A stretch of DNA of 64,000 nt. Source: Flavipsychrobacter sp. GTDB taxonomy: Bacteria > Bacteroidota > Bacteroidia > Chitinophagales > Chitinophagaceae. Shown in pieces: positions 27,035 to 35,242 of the stretch. Under the pieces are notes generated by a model, which worked only from the letters and a program-made list of their open reading frames with translations, was not told the origin of the DNA and did not search any database. The stretch spans positions 62,001-126,000 of the forward strand of contig JARLGY010000044.1 of NCBI GenBank assembly GCA_031292525.1, written 5' to 3'. Within the stretch, counting starts at the first letter, position 1, and every line of letters starts with the position of its first letter. The position numbers and the translations under genes were made by a program.

Positions 27035-28762
27035 ATGATCATACTCGGTATTAACGCATATCATGCTGATTCAAGCGCAGCTATATTAGTAGATGGAAAA
27101 TTGCTGGCCGCAACTGAAGAAGAGAGATTTACCCGTGTTAAACACTGGGCGGGTTTCCCGGCACAGGCTATATTATTTTGCCTGCGCGAAGCTGGTGTCA
27201 CTATAGACCAGGTTGACCATATAGCGATAGGTAGAGACCCTAAAGCGAAGTTTGACAAAAAAGTAAAATTTTTGCTGAAGAACCCAATGGGGGGAATTGC
27301 TACAGTTAAAAACAGGTTGCAAAATGCAAAAAAAGTATCCTCTCTTGAAGATGAGTTTGCAGCAATTACTGGTGTGCCTGCCGCTGCTATTAAGCCTAAA
27401 ATACACCAGGTAGAGCATCACAGAAGCCACCTGGCATCAGCATTTTTTGCTAGTCCATTTGATGAAGCTGCACTTTTGTCTATTGATGGGTCCGGAGACT
27501 TTACCACTACCATGATAGCTACAGGGAAGGGTAATAAGATAACTGTAATCGATTCAGTTGATTTTCCTGTATCGGTTGGTTCTTTCTATACCAGTTTTAC
27601 ACAGTGGCTGGGATTTCCTCACTACGGTGATGAGTATAAAGTAATGGGGCTGGCTCCTTATGGCGAACCAAAATATGTAGATAAGCTGCGCGATGTGATA
27701 CAGTTTACTGACAATGGCCTTTTTACATGGAACCACAAATACTTTAAGTCTGCTAAGGATGTTATAGTTACTTATGGCGAAGACCATGTACCTGTGGTAG
27801 GTACCTTGTTTACCGACTATATGGAAGAAAAGTTTGGTAAAGCACGGGGTAAAGGCGATGAACTGACCCAGTTTCATAAAGATATGGCTGCTTCTGTGCA
27901 AAGGTTTACAGAAGAGATCATTTTTCATATTGTGAATCATTTGCAAAAGCGTACAGGCCTTAAGAACTTATGTATAGCTGGCGGTGTGGCGCAGAACTCT
28001 GTTGCTAATGGAAAGATATTGAAGAACAGCGATTTTGAAAACCTTTATATTCCGTCTGCTGGCCATGATGCAGGTATATCTATGGGGTGTGCACTGTATG
28101 TATATAACCAACTGTTAGATCAGCCAAGGGCTGCATCTATAGCATCAGCATATACAGGCAGCAAGTACAGCAATGAAGAGATAGAAGCTTACCTTAAATC
28201 GAGGGATATAGCATACACCAGGTATTCAGACGAGGATCTGTATGAAAAGGTATCAGCAAGGCTTATAGATAGTGGTGTTATTGGCTGGTTCCAGGGTAGG
28301 GCAGAGTTTGGTCCACGTGCATTAGGAGGCAGGTCTATACTAGCTGACCCAAGAAGGATAGATGCAAAGGAATTACTGAATTCAAAGATCAAACGTCGCG
28401 AAAGCTTCAGGCCTTTTGCACCCTCTATACTTAAAGAATATGTAGCCGAGTATTTTGAACTTGCGGACGACGTCCCTTTTATGGAAAAGGTGTTCCCAAT
28501 AAAGAAAGAAAAGCATAGCATTATACCTGCGGTTACCCATGTGGATGGAACAGGGCGTTTACAATCTGTAGATAAGGAAGTTTCACCACGTTATTATAAC
28601 CTGATAGAAGCGTTTCGTAAAAAAACTGGTGTGCCAATATTGTTGAATACATCGTTTAACGAAAACGAACCAATAGTAAACTCTCCTGAAGAAGCGCTGA
28701 ATTGTTTCTTGCGTACACAAATGGACATGTTGGTGATGGAGAACATCGTTGTTGAACGTTAG
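27035..28762 (+). CDS. Carbamoyltransferase (NodU/CmcH/TobZ family)
   Basis: A 575-residue protein. MIILGINAYHADSSAAILVDG opens the Kae1-like domain. VEHHRSHLASAFFASPF holds the metal-binding histidines, and LSIDGSGDF and KVMGLAPYG complete that domain. The C-terminal YrdC-like part has GRAEFGPRALGGRSILADPR, RRESFRPFAPSI and LLNTSFNENEPIV. The family transfers a carbamoyl group from carbamoyl phosphate, via carbamoyl-adenylate, to a hydroxyl. In this locus the acceptor is presumably a sugar of the exported glycan. The length is normal and no defects are visible. Confidence 0.92.
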   Translation: MIILGINAYHADSSAAILVDGKLLAATEEERFTRVKHWAGFPAQAILFCLREAGVTIDQVDHIAIGRDPKAKFDKKVKFLLKNPMGGIATVKNRLQNAKKVSSLEDEFAAITGVPAAAIKPKIHQVEHHRSHLASAFFASPFDEAALLSIDGSGDFTTTMIATGKGNKITVIDSVDFPVSVGSFYTSFTQWLGFPHYGDEYKVMGLAPYGEPKYVDKLRDVIQFTDNGLFTWNHKYFKSAKDVIVTYGEDHVPVVGTLFTDYMEEKFGKARGKGDELTQFHKDMAASVQRFTEEIIFHIVNHLQKRTGLKNLCIAGGVAQNSVANGKILKNSDFENLYIPSAGHDAGISMGCALYVYNQLLDQPRAASIASAYTGSKYSNEEIEAYLKSRDIAYTRYSDEDLYEKVSARLIDSGVIGWFQGRAEFGPRALGGRSILADPRRIDAKELLNSKIKRRESFRPFAPSILKEYVAEYFELADDVPFMEKVFPIKKEKHSIIPAVTHVDGTGRLQSVDKEVSPRYYNLIEAFRKKTGVPILLNTSFNENEPIVNSPEEALNCFLRTQMDMLVMENIVVER

Positions 28763-28799
28763 TCGATACAAGAACAGGATAAAATAAGAGAGGATATAA

Positions 28800-29429
28800 A
28801 TGTATCGTAGTTTTTTTAAGCGTGTGATTGATTTGCTTGTTGCGCTGATTGTGCTAACGATTGCATCGCCGATAATTATTGTTACCACCCTGTTGTTGTC
28901 TATCGCTAACAATGGTAAACCTTTCTTTTTGCATGCCAGACCGGGGAGGAAGGAAAGGATATTCCGTGTCATTAAGTTTAAAACAATGACGGATAAGAAA
29001 GACGCACAAGGTGAGCTTTTACCAGATGCAGACAGGCTTACCGCAATTGGAAATTTTGTGCGAAAGACATCGATAGATGAGTTGCCACAATTAATAAACG
29101 TGCTTAAAGGCGATATGAGTCTTATAGGCCCAAGGCCGTTAATGATAGAATATCTTCCCTTTTATAATCAGCAACAGAAACGACGCCATGATGTAAGGCC
29201 AGGTATTACTGGGTGGGCCCAGGTGAACGGCAGGAATTCTATTTCATGGAAAGAGAAATTCGACCTGGATATTTATTACATCGACAACATTTCATTTCTT
29301 TTAGACACTAAAGTTTTCTTCTTAACCATCGGTAATATATTTAAGGCATCGGGGATCTCTGCAGATGGGCATGCCACTATGCCAAAATTTTCTGATGAAA
29401 TGAGGGAGATAAAAAATCAATCAACATGA
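28800..29429 (+). CDS. Initiating phosphoglycosyl transferase (PglC/WcaJ C-terminal type)
   Basis: A 209-residue monotopic phosphoglycosyl transferase. A re-entrant hydrophobic N-terminus (about residues 8-35, with the helix-breaking SP) precedes RVIKFKTMTD and the catalytic dyad D93-E94 in SIDELPQLIN, then LKGDMSLIGPRPLM and RPGITGWAQVNGRN. It transfers a sugar-1-phosphate to undecaprenyl phosphate and so starts the repeat unit. It is the short form without the WcaJ N-terminal spans. The last 4 bases overlap the following pseudogene start (ATGA). Confidence 0.93.
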   Translation: MYRSFFKRVIDLLVALIVLTIASPIIIVTTLLLSIANNGKPFFLHARPGRKERIFRVIKFKTMTDKKDAQGELLPDADRLTAIGNFVRKTSIDELPQLINVLKGDMSLIGPRPLMIEYLPFYNQQQKRRHDVRPGITGWAQVNGRNSISWKEKFDLDIYYIDNISFLLDTKVFFLTIGNIFKASGISADGHATMPKFSDEMREIKNQST

Positions 29430-30116
29430 ACATTTTAGTTACCGGTGCCGGTGCTTTACTAGGGTAGGGGATATTGCCAATGATAAATGGCTGACCGCTG
29501 AATTTCTTAGAAAAAATAATTTCCCTTATCCGCATTTAGCCCTAACAAGCGATAGGGCAGGAGTACAAAAAATTATTGTCGAAAGAGGTTTCCCAGTTAT
29601 AGTTAAACCGGTAGATGGCGCCCGTTCCATTGGCTTTGAAGTGATCAAAAACCAAGAAAGGTTGGAGGTGTTTTTAGCAACGCCTAACAATTTTGTGGTG
29701 CAGGAAAGATTGAGTGATGATGAAGGTGAGTACATATCGGGCTGTGTAGTGTACAATGGCGAATGTAAGGCTCTAGTAACGCTGAAACGTGACCTGCGCG
29801 ATGGGAACACATTCAGGACCTATCGTGATAAAGAAACATCCAAATACGACGAGACGATAAGGCAGATAGCAGGAACACTAAACATAGAGGGGCCTTGTAA
29901 TTTTCAATTTCGCGTTAAGAACGGGCAACCCGTAATTTTTGAAATAAATTCCCGGTTTAGCGGTACTACCCCGTTACGTTGTTTCTATCGGATACTGAAA
30001 TGGAGCCAGAATTGAAGAGCCTCATTTATAATCCCGATATTATCATTGATGAGTTTAAGGCAAGACATTATCCTGAAATTTGCATCAATTACTACAGTAA
30101 TAAAAAACGTTTATAA
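29426..30116 (+). pseudogene. Decayed ATP-grasp ligase (carbamoyl-phosphate-synthase-like, PylC type)
   Basis: Remains of one gene lie in three frames. The ATG at 29426 reads MNILVTGAGALLG and stops at a TAG. After a deletion of the rest of the N-terminal domain, an ATP-grasp core resumes in another frame at about 29461 (FPVIVKPVDGARSIGFEVI, FVVQERLSDDEGEYI, PVIFEINSRFSGTTPLR) and stops at about 30015. The tail continues in a third frame from about 30000 (MEPELKSLIYNPDIIIDEF) to TAA at 30114-30116. Intact relatives have roughly 320 residues. The frame breaks plus missing segments indicate loss of function. Such ligases often accompany sugar transferases and add amino acids or similar groups. 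Confidence 0.85.
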
Positions 30117-30191
30117 AACGTGCATTTATTCCCATAAGCAGTAATCCTGTGTCTATTTATTTCAAAAAATTAAGTTGCAAATAAAAGTGTG

Positions 30192-31913
30192 ATGAAAGAT
30201 TTTTTTGAACTAAAAAGAAATCTGAAGAAGGATTTTTCACATCTTCGATCCATCAAAGTTGCTTTACTGGGCGATACTGCAACCCAATTTCTTTCTGTTG
30301 CTTTGCGAGGTGCAGGGTTTGATGGTGGATTTGATTTGCAAATATGGGAAGCTGATTTTGACCAGATAGAGTTACAGGTATTTGACCCATCTGCAGAACT
30401 ATATACCTTTGCTCCAGACGTTATCATTCTATTTGAATCTGCACATAAACTTGTAAGTAAGTACAGCAAACTTAAGCCGGAAGCTTATAGCAGTTTTGCT
30501 GATGATCAACTAAGCAAAATAGATAAGCTAGTTACCAGGATAAGTGAACAACTGACTGCAAAGATCATATTTTACAATTTTGCTGAAATCAATGATTCTG
30601 TTTTTGGCAACTATGCCAATAAAATAGAATCTTCCTTTCTTTTTCAGCTACGCAAACTTAATTATAACCTTATGGTATATGCAACCGGGAATCCTGGTTT
30701 GCATATATGTGATCTTTCAACTGTACAGAATCGTGTGGGCAAAGGTGTGTTTTTTCAATCTTCTGTTTATGTGAATACTGAAATGGTTTTGAGTATAGAA
30801 GTGCTACCTGCCGTTGCAGCGCAAACCATTGATATTGTGGGTGCGCTATACGGCCGGTTTAAGAAGTGCCTTGTACTTGATCTTGACAATACATTGTGGG
30901 GCGGGGTAATAGGCGATGACGGAATTGAAAATATACAGCTGGGCAGCCTGGGTATTGGCAAGGCATTTACAGAGCTACAGTACTGGATAAAAAAGCTAAA
31001 GAACCGGGGTATAATATTGGCAGTCTGCAGTAAAAATACCGAATCGGTTGCCAAAGAGCCTTTTGGAAAGCATCCGGATATGGTATTGCACCTGGATGAT
31101 ATTGCTGTTTTTATAGCAAACTGGGAAAATAAGGTAGATAACATACGTCAGGTGCAAAGCATCCTGAATATCGGTTTCGATTCAATGGTTTTCCTGGATG
31201 ATAATCCTTTTGAAAGGAATATAGTACGGGAAAATATTCCAGAGTTAACTATCCCTGAACTGCCTGAAGATCCAGCTGAATACCTGGAATATTTATATGC
31301 GCTGAATTTATTTGAAACAGTCTCATTTTCAAATGAGGATAAAGAGCGTACAAAGCTGTATCAGCTGGAAGCGCAAAGAGCGGACGTGCAGCGCAGTTTT
31401 ACCAATGAGGATGATTTTTTGAAAAGTCTCAACATGGTATCGTTGGTAGAATCATTCAATAAATTCAATACGCCACGTGTGGCACAGCTTTCCCAGCGTT
31501 CCAATCAATTTAACCTCCGCACTGTTCGTTATACAGAACCAGATATTGAGGCTTTGTCGAGATCAGGGGATGTATACACATTCTCCTTTACCCTTGAAGA
31601 CAAGTTTGGCGACAATGGCCTGATATGTGTGGTAATACTTAAAAAGGAAAATAAAGAGACATTATTTGTAGATACATGGCTAATGAGTTGCCGGGTATTG
31701 AAAAGAGGTATGGAACATTTTGTATTAAATACTATTGCAAGTTTTGCAGCGGAAAAAGGATTTTCATGGTTACATGGCGAGTACATCGCCACCCCTAAAA
31801 ATGCGATGGTGAAAGACCACTATAAAAATTTGGGTTTTGAACAGAAAAAGGATGGTTACGTTTTGAACATAAATACTTACGCAACAAGACCCAACCACAT
31901 TAACAAGAAATAA
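30192..31913 (+). CDS. FkbH-like HAD-IIIC phosphatase with GNAT C-terminus
   Basis: A 573-residue protein from the ATG at 30192 (a GTG directly before is possible). An N-terminal SGNH-like region (about 20-190) precedes the HAD-IIIC core with DLDNTLWGG (230-238), GDDGIENI and FLDDNPFERNIVRENIP. A GNAT-like domain follows (about 425-560; FGDNGLICVVILKKE, WLMSCRVLKRGME). FkbH proteins take 1,3-bisphosphoglycerate, dephosphorylate it and load a glyceryl group onto an acyl carrier protein. The very next gene encodes such a carrier, so this activity is well supported by context. The end product is unknown. Confidence 0.9.
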   Translation: MKDFFELKRNLKKDFSHLRSIKVALLGDTATQFLSVALRGAGFDGGFDLQIWEADFDQIELQVFDPSAELYTFAPDVIILFESAHKLVSKYSKLKPEAYSSFADDQLSKIDKLVTRISEQLTAKIIFYNFAEINDSVFGNYANKIESSFLFQLRKLNYNLMVYATGNPGLHICDLSTVQNRVGKGVFFQSSVYVNTEMVLSIEVLPAVAAQTIDIVGALYGRFKKCLVLDLDNTLWGGVIGDDGIENIQLGSLGIGKAFTELQYWIKKLKNRGIILAVCSKNTESVAKEPFGKHPDMVLHLDDIAVFIANWENKVDNIRQVQSILNIGFDSMVFLDDNPFERNIVRENIPELTIPELPEDPAEYLEYLYALNLFETVSFSNEDKERTKLYQLEAQRADVQRSFTNEDDFLKSLNMVSLVESFNKFNTPRVAQLSQRSNQFNLRTVRYTEPDIEALSRSGDVYTFSFTLEDKFGDNGLICVVILKKENKETLFVDTWLMSCRVLKRGMEHFVLNTIASFAAEKGFSWLHGEYIATPKNAMVKDHYKNLGFEQKKDGYVLNINTYATRPNHINKK

Positions 31914-31921
31914 GAGTAATA

Positions 31922-32161
31922 ATGGAAAGAATTGAATTGCTAAAAAGTATCAACGACGTTTTTATTGATGTACTTGATAATGAGGATATACAGCTTACCG
32001 AAAAGACAAGTGCAACTGATGTGGAAGATTGGGATTCACTGAATCACATACAGCTGATTGTAGCTATCGAGAAGAAATTTAAAATACGCTTCAAATCGGA
32101 TGAAATAAGAAGCTGGCAGAATGTAGGTGAAATGATGGACAGCATTGAAACCAAGCTATGA
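31922..32161 (+). CDS. Acyl carrier protein
   Basis: A 79-residue acidic helical protein with the phosphopantetheine site WDSLNH; S39 is the expected attachment serine. It starts 8 bases after the FkbH-like gene and its stop overlaps the next start (ATGA). A dedicated carrier beside FkbH points to glyceryl-S-ACP or a derived acyl-ACP as the intermediate, not to general fatty-acid synthesis. The carrier helices II and III (RFKSDEIRSWQNVGEMM) look complete. Confidence 0.93.
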   Translation: MERIELLKSINDVFIDVLDNEDIQLTEKTSATDVEDWDSLNHIQLIVAIEKKFKIRFKSDEIRSWQNVGEMMDSIETKL

Positions 32162-32553
32162 TATTGAGCAAAGGAGACAATTTTAAGGAGAGTTTCATTG
32201 TTACAGACGACGTTTACAATGGATTCATTCATGTATTCGGCGATAGGAATCCCTTGCATACAGATGAGCAATTCGCAATAGGCAAGGGGTTTAGTGGAAA
32301 GGTGATGCACGGTAATATACTGAATGGCTTTCTCTCTTATTTTGTAGGGGAATGCCTGCCCTCTAAAGATGTTATCATACATGGGCAGGAAATAAAATTC
32401 CCTAATCCAGTTTATATGAACGACCGTTTGGCATTTGAAGCTGTAGTAAGCGAGATATCTGAAGCGGTAGGAGTTGCGATCATTAAATTTAAGTTCAGGA
32501 ATATATTTGGGAAAATAGTGGCTAAGGGCGAAATTCAAATAGGTATGTTATGA
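32158..32553 (+). CDS. MaoC-like hot-dog (R)-specific hydratase/dehydratase
   Basis: A 131-residue hot-dog protein with the MaoC/PhaJ hydratase-2 motif: D29 and H34 in GDRNPLHTDEQFA are the catalytic pair, followed by GFSGKVMHGNILNGFLSYFVGE. It should interconvert (R)-3-hydroxyacyl and 2-enoyl thioesters on CoA or ACP. Translational coupling to the ACP gene (ATGA overlap) and to the SDR gene downstream suggests a carrier-bound substrate. Confidence 0.88.
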   Translation: MILSKGDNFKESFIVTDDVYNGFIHVFGDRNPLHTDEQFAIGKGFSGKVMHGNILNGFLSYFVGECLPSKDVIIHGQEIKFPNPVYMNDRLAFEAVVSEISEAVGVAIIKFKFRNIFGKIVAKGEIQIGML

Positions 32554-33269
32554 ACGTCTTGATAACAGGTGGTTCTTCGGGTTTAGGGGCGGCTATTGTA
32601 CGCAAAATAGCAGAAGCGGGACATAAGGTCTATTTTACGTTTAACTCTTCTGTTGAAGCTGCGGAATTGCTGGTGCAGCAATTCCCTAGTTGCGAACCTG
32701 TCAGGTGCGATTTTAAGAACGAGTATGACGTTAATAACCTGAAAGATCAAATTGCAATGCTGGATATTGACGTATTGATCAACAATGCTTATACGGGTGC
32801 GGTCATCAAGTCTCATTTTTATAAAATACCGGCTACAGATTTTTTAAAGGGCTTCACAGATAATGTAATGCCCACAATCATCATCACGCAGGCAGCTATT
32901 AGTCATTTTAGGAAGAAGAAGTTTGGTAAGATCATTACAATACTCACATCCGGCCTCATTAGTACCCCACCTGCAGGTTCCGCTGTGTATAATGCTAATA
33001 AAGCTTACCTGCAACAACTAGCCAAAATATGGGCGGTTGAGAACGCACGCCATAATATTGTTTCCAATAGTGTATCTCCTGCTTTAATGCGTACTGCGTT
33101 GACCGAAGATGTGGATGAACGAGTACTGGACCAAATAATAGAAAATCATCCCTTAAAAGCACTTCTAACCCCTGCAGAGGTTGCGGATGCTGTTTTATTT
33201 CTTTTAAATGCCTCTCAGCAAATTAATGGTATGGACATAGTGCTGAACGCAGCAAGTAACATAAAATAA
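32550..33269 (+). CDS. Short-chain dehydrogenase/reductase (FabG-like)
   Basis: A 239-residue classical SDR. TGGSSGLG (6-13) is the NAD(P)-binding loop, VLINNA follows beta-strand 4, S134, Y147 and K151 (YNANK) form the catalytic set, and NSVSPALMRT is the usual substrate-loop region. It is most like 3-oxoacyl-ACP reductases. Joined by an ATGA overlap to the MaoC-like gene, it would reduce or oxidise the acyl intermediate on the carrier. It is the last gene of the polysaccharide locus; a strong terminator follows 41 bases later. Confidence 0.88.
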   Translation: MNVLITGGSSGLGAAIVRKIAEAGHKVYFTFNSSVEAAELLVQQFPSCEPVRCDFKNEYDVNNLKDQIAMLDIDVLINNAYTGAVIKSHFYKIPATDFLKGFTDNVMPTIIITQAAISHFRKKKFGKIITILTSGLISTPPAGSAVYNANKAYLQQLAKIWAVENARHNIVSNSVSPALMRTALTEDVDERVLDQIIENHPLKALLTPAEVADAVLFLLNASQQINGMDIVLNAASNIK

Positions 33270-33309
33270 GTTGATTTAGAATTCATTGCGTTAAAAATAT
33301 AGCAAGTTT

Positions 33310-33342
33310 AAATGCCCTGGCACCCGCCGGGGCATTTTGTTT
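33310..33342 (+). terminator. Intrinsic terminator closing the polysaccharide locus
   Basis: A 12-base stem (33310-33321 with 33326-33337, one G-U pair) with a four-base loop is followed by a T-rich tract (TTTTGTTTT). It lies 41 bases after the SDR stop. Confidence 0.92.
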
Positions 33343-33435
33343 TAGGGTAGTAATGTCATTTTTTTTGTTAAATAAATCTACAGGCAATCTACTTGCGTAT
33401 ATCATATGATTGTAAAAATTTAAAACCTGTTGTTT

Positions 33436-35220
33436 ATGAAAAAATGTAGATTACTTTTAAAAAGAATGCGCTTCTATGGCATCTTTTTAGGTATGCTGGT
33501 AGTCGCTGCGTCCAGCTTTGCTTCCAGTCATAGAGAAGCGCCGCTCATATCTAATGATCCCAAAGCTGACAATACAGATCTATATGTATTCCGCAGCCCG
33601 GACGATCCGAATTACATCACCATTATTGCGAACTACATTCCTTTTGAGCTTCCGGAAGGCGGCCCAAATTATTACAACTTCGGCACTAACGTACGCTACG
33701 AGATACACATCAAAAACAAAACCACCACAGCAGGCGATGATATTACTTATCGGTTCACCTTTAGTAGCGTAAACCAGGATACAACTACCTTCTTCAACAT
33801 CCGTTTGGGCAAGCAAAACCTGATGGAAACTTACACTTGCCAGAAGAGTATAGATGGTGGGGTTACCTTTACCAACATTGTTACAAATGGTGTAGTGCCA
33901 GCTAATAATATTGGTCCACGCTCTATCCAAAATGCTACTGTTGGCTTAGGTGTTTCTGACTATGGAACGTACATGCAGAACAGTATAGCCTCTGGCACAA
34001 CAGGCGAAAAAACATTTTGTGGACCTGTAGATGATCCCTTCTTTGCAGATCTGGCTGGTATTTTTGACCTTGGCAACTTCCGTCCTGGTGCGCCGGCTAC
34101 GGGTACAGGGCTTTCAGCCAATACCCCCAAAGATGCATTGGCAAGGTTCAATTGCCACACTATAGCTATGAAAATACCTATCAGCTCGTTGCAGCAAACA
34201 GGTCTTAGCGTATCATCTGCCACAAGTATTCTCGATCCAGCATTTGTTATTGGCGTATGGGCTTCTGCCAGCCGTCAGCAAATGAAAACATTAAATACGG
34301 GCGCAGCATCTACCTATTCAGGTAACTGGGTGCAGGTATCTCGCCTGGGCATGCCGCTTACCAACGAAGCAATAATACCCGTAGGCATGAAGGATCTATG
34401 GAATGCCACATCGCCTTACAATAGTAACGATCTGCAATTTGCTTCTTACTTCGAAAATCCTGAGCTGGCACTTTATATGGATAACTCACAGTACGGTGCT
34501 GCAGTTCCTGCATTGAATGCACTACGTATCCAGTCAAACTCACTTGGTGCTTTTGACTTCCGTAATGGTAAAGCCGGTTTGTTCTCTTTACGAGGTACAA
34601 GTGCAACAACAGGTACAGCATTTGATACTACCACTTATGGTAAGATACTCCTTCCCGATAACCACAGTCCACGTGCTGTAGATATACTACCTATATTCTT
34701 TACAGGTGTGCCTAATCTGCCTCCATATCAATTGGCTACAGGTAAGCCGGTTGGCAATCCATTAGCTGTAGGTAAACCATTCATCAACAACTTCCTGCCC
34801 ACATTGGGTGATATGTTGCGCCTGAATATGGCAGTACCTCCAACACCGAGAAACGATCCTAATTTCAGTTCTTTAGGTATTATATCTGCTGCAGTATTAG
34901 GCCTTACAAACCCTACTTATACCAACACCTCCCTCCAGGATATTCCTAATATGGATGGCTTTCCTAATGGGCGCAGGTTGGAAGATGACGTTGTTACTAT
35001 AGAACTACAAGCTGTATCGGGCGTGGCCTTGGCGGCAATAGGGTTATGGTATGATGACTATATACCTGGTACCACTCCTAGTCCTGTTACCCCGGCTTTG
35101 GGTCGCGTGCTTGGTTTTAATTCCGGTATTACCGCTAATGACACGACGTTCAATGCTACGTTCCCTTACGAGCAGCAGCCTTGGAGAGGTTACGATTATG
35201 CAACTAAACCAAGATTCTAA
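33436..35220 (+). CDS. Secreted DUF4331 family protein (no sorting tail)
   Basis: A 594-residue protein from the ATG at 33436 (a TTG two codons upstream is unlikely). A long signal peptide (about residues 1-33) ends at SSFA and the mature protein begins SSHREAPLISNDPKADNTDL, the DUF4331 signature. Conserved downstream blocks include FFNIRLGKQN, CGPVDDPFFADL, VSRLGMPLTNEA, LPDNHSPRAVD and GFPNGRRLEDDV. The function of DUF4331 is not established. The closest relative is the next gene, 22 bases downstream, with which it shares most of its length. Unlike that gene it ends at GYDYATKPRF without a type IX sorting domain, so it is probably periplasmic or retained. Confidence 0.88.
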   Translation: MKKCRLLLKRMRFYGIFLGMLVVAASSFASSHREAPLISNDPKADNTDLYVFRSPDDPNYITIIANYIPFELPEGGPNYYNFGTNVRYEIHIKNKTTTAGDDITYRFTFSSVNQDTTTFFNIRLGKQNLMETYTCQKSIDGGVTFTNIVTNGVVPANNIGPRSIQNATVGLGVSDYGTYMQNSIASGTTGEKTFCGPVDDPFFADLAGIFDLGNFRPGAPATGTGLSANTPKDALARFNCHTIAMKIPISSLQQTGLSVSSATSILDPAFVIGVWASASRQQMKTLNTGAASTYSGNWVQVSRLGMPLTNEAIIPVGMKDLWNATSPYNSNDLQFASYFENPELALYMDNSQYGAAVPALNALRIQSNSLGAFDFRNGKAGLFSLRGTSATTGTAFDTTTYGKILLPDNHSPRAVDILPIFFTGVPNLPPYQLATGKPVGNPLAVGKPFINNFLPTLGDMLRLNMAVPPTPRNDPNFSSLGIISAAVLGLTNPTYTNTSLQDIPNMDGFPNGRRLEDDVVTIELQAVSGVALAAIGLWYDDYIPGTTPSPVTPALGRVLGFNSGITANDTTFNATFPYEQQPWRGYDYATKPRF

Positions 35221-35242
35221 TCACTCGCTAAAACTATAAAAA

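Noticed and set aside
29641-30015. 124-codon frame considered as a stand-alone small ATP-grasp gene
   Set aside because: Coding similarity continues upstream to about 29461 in the same frame and into two other frames at both ends, which fits a broken gene better.
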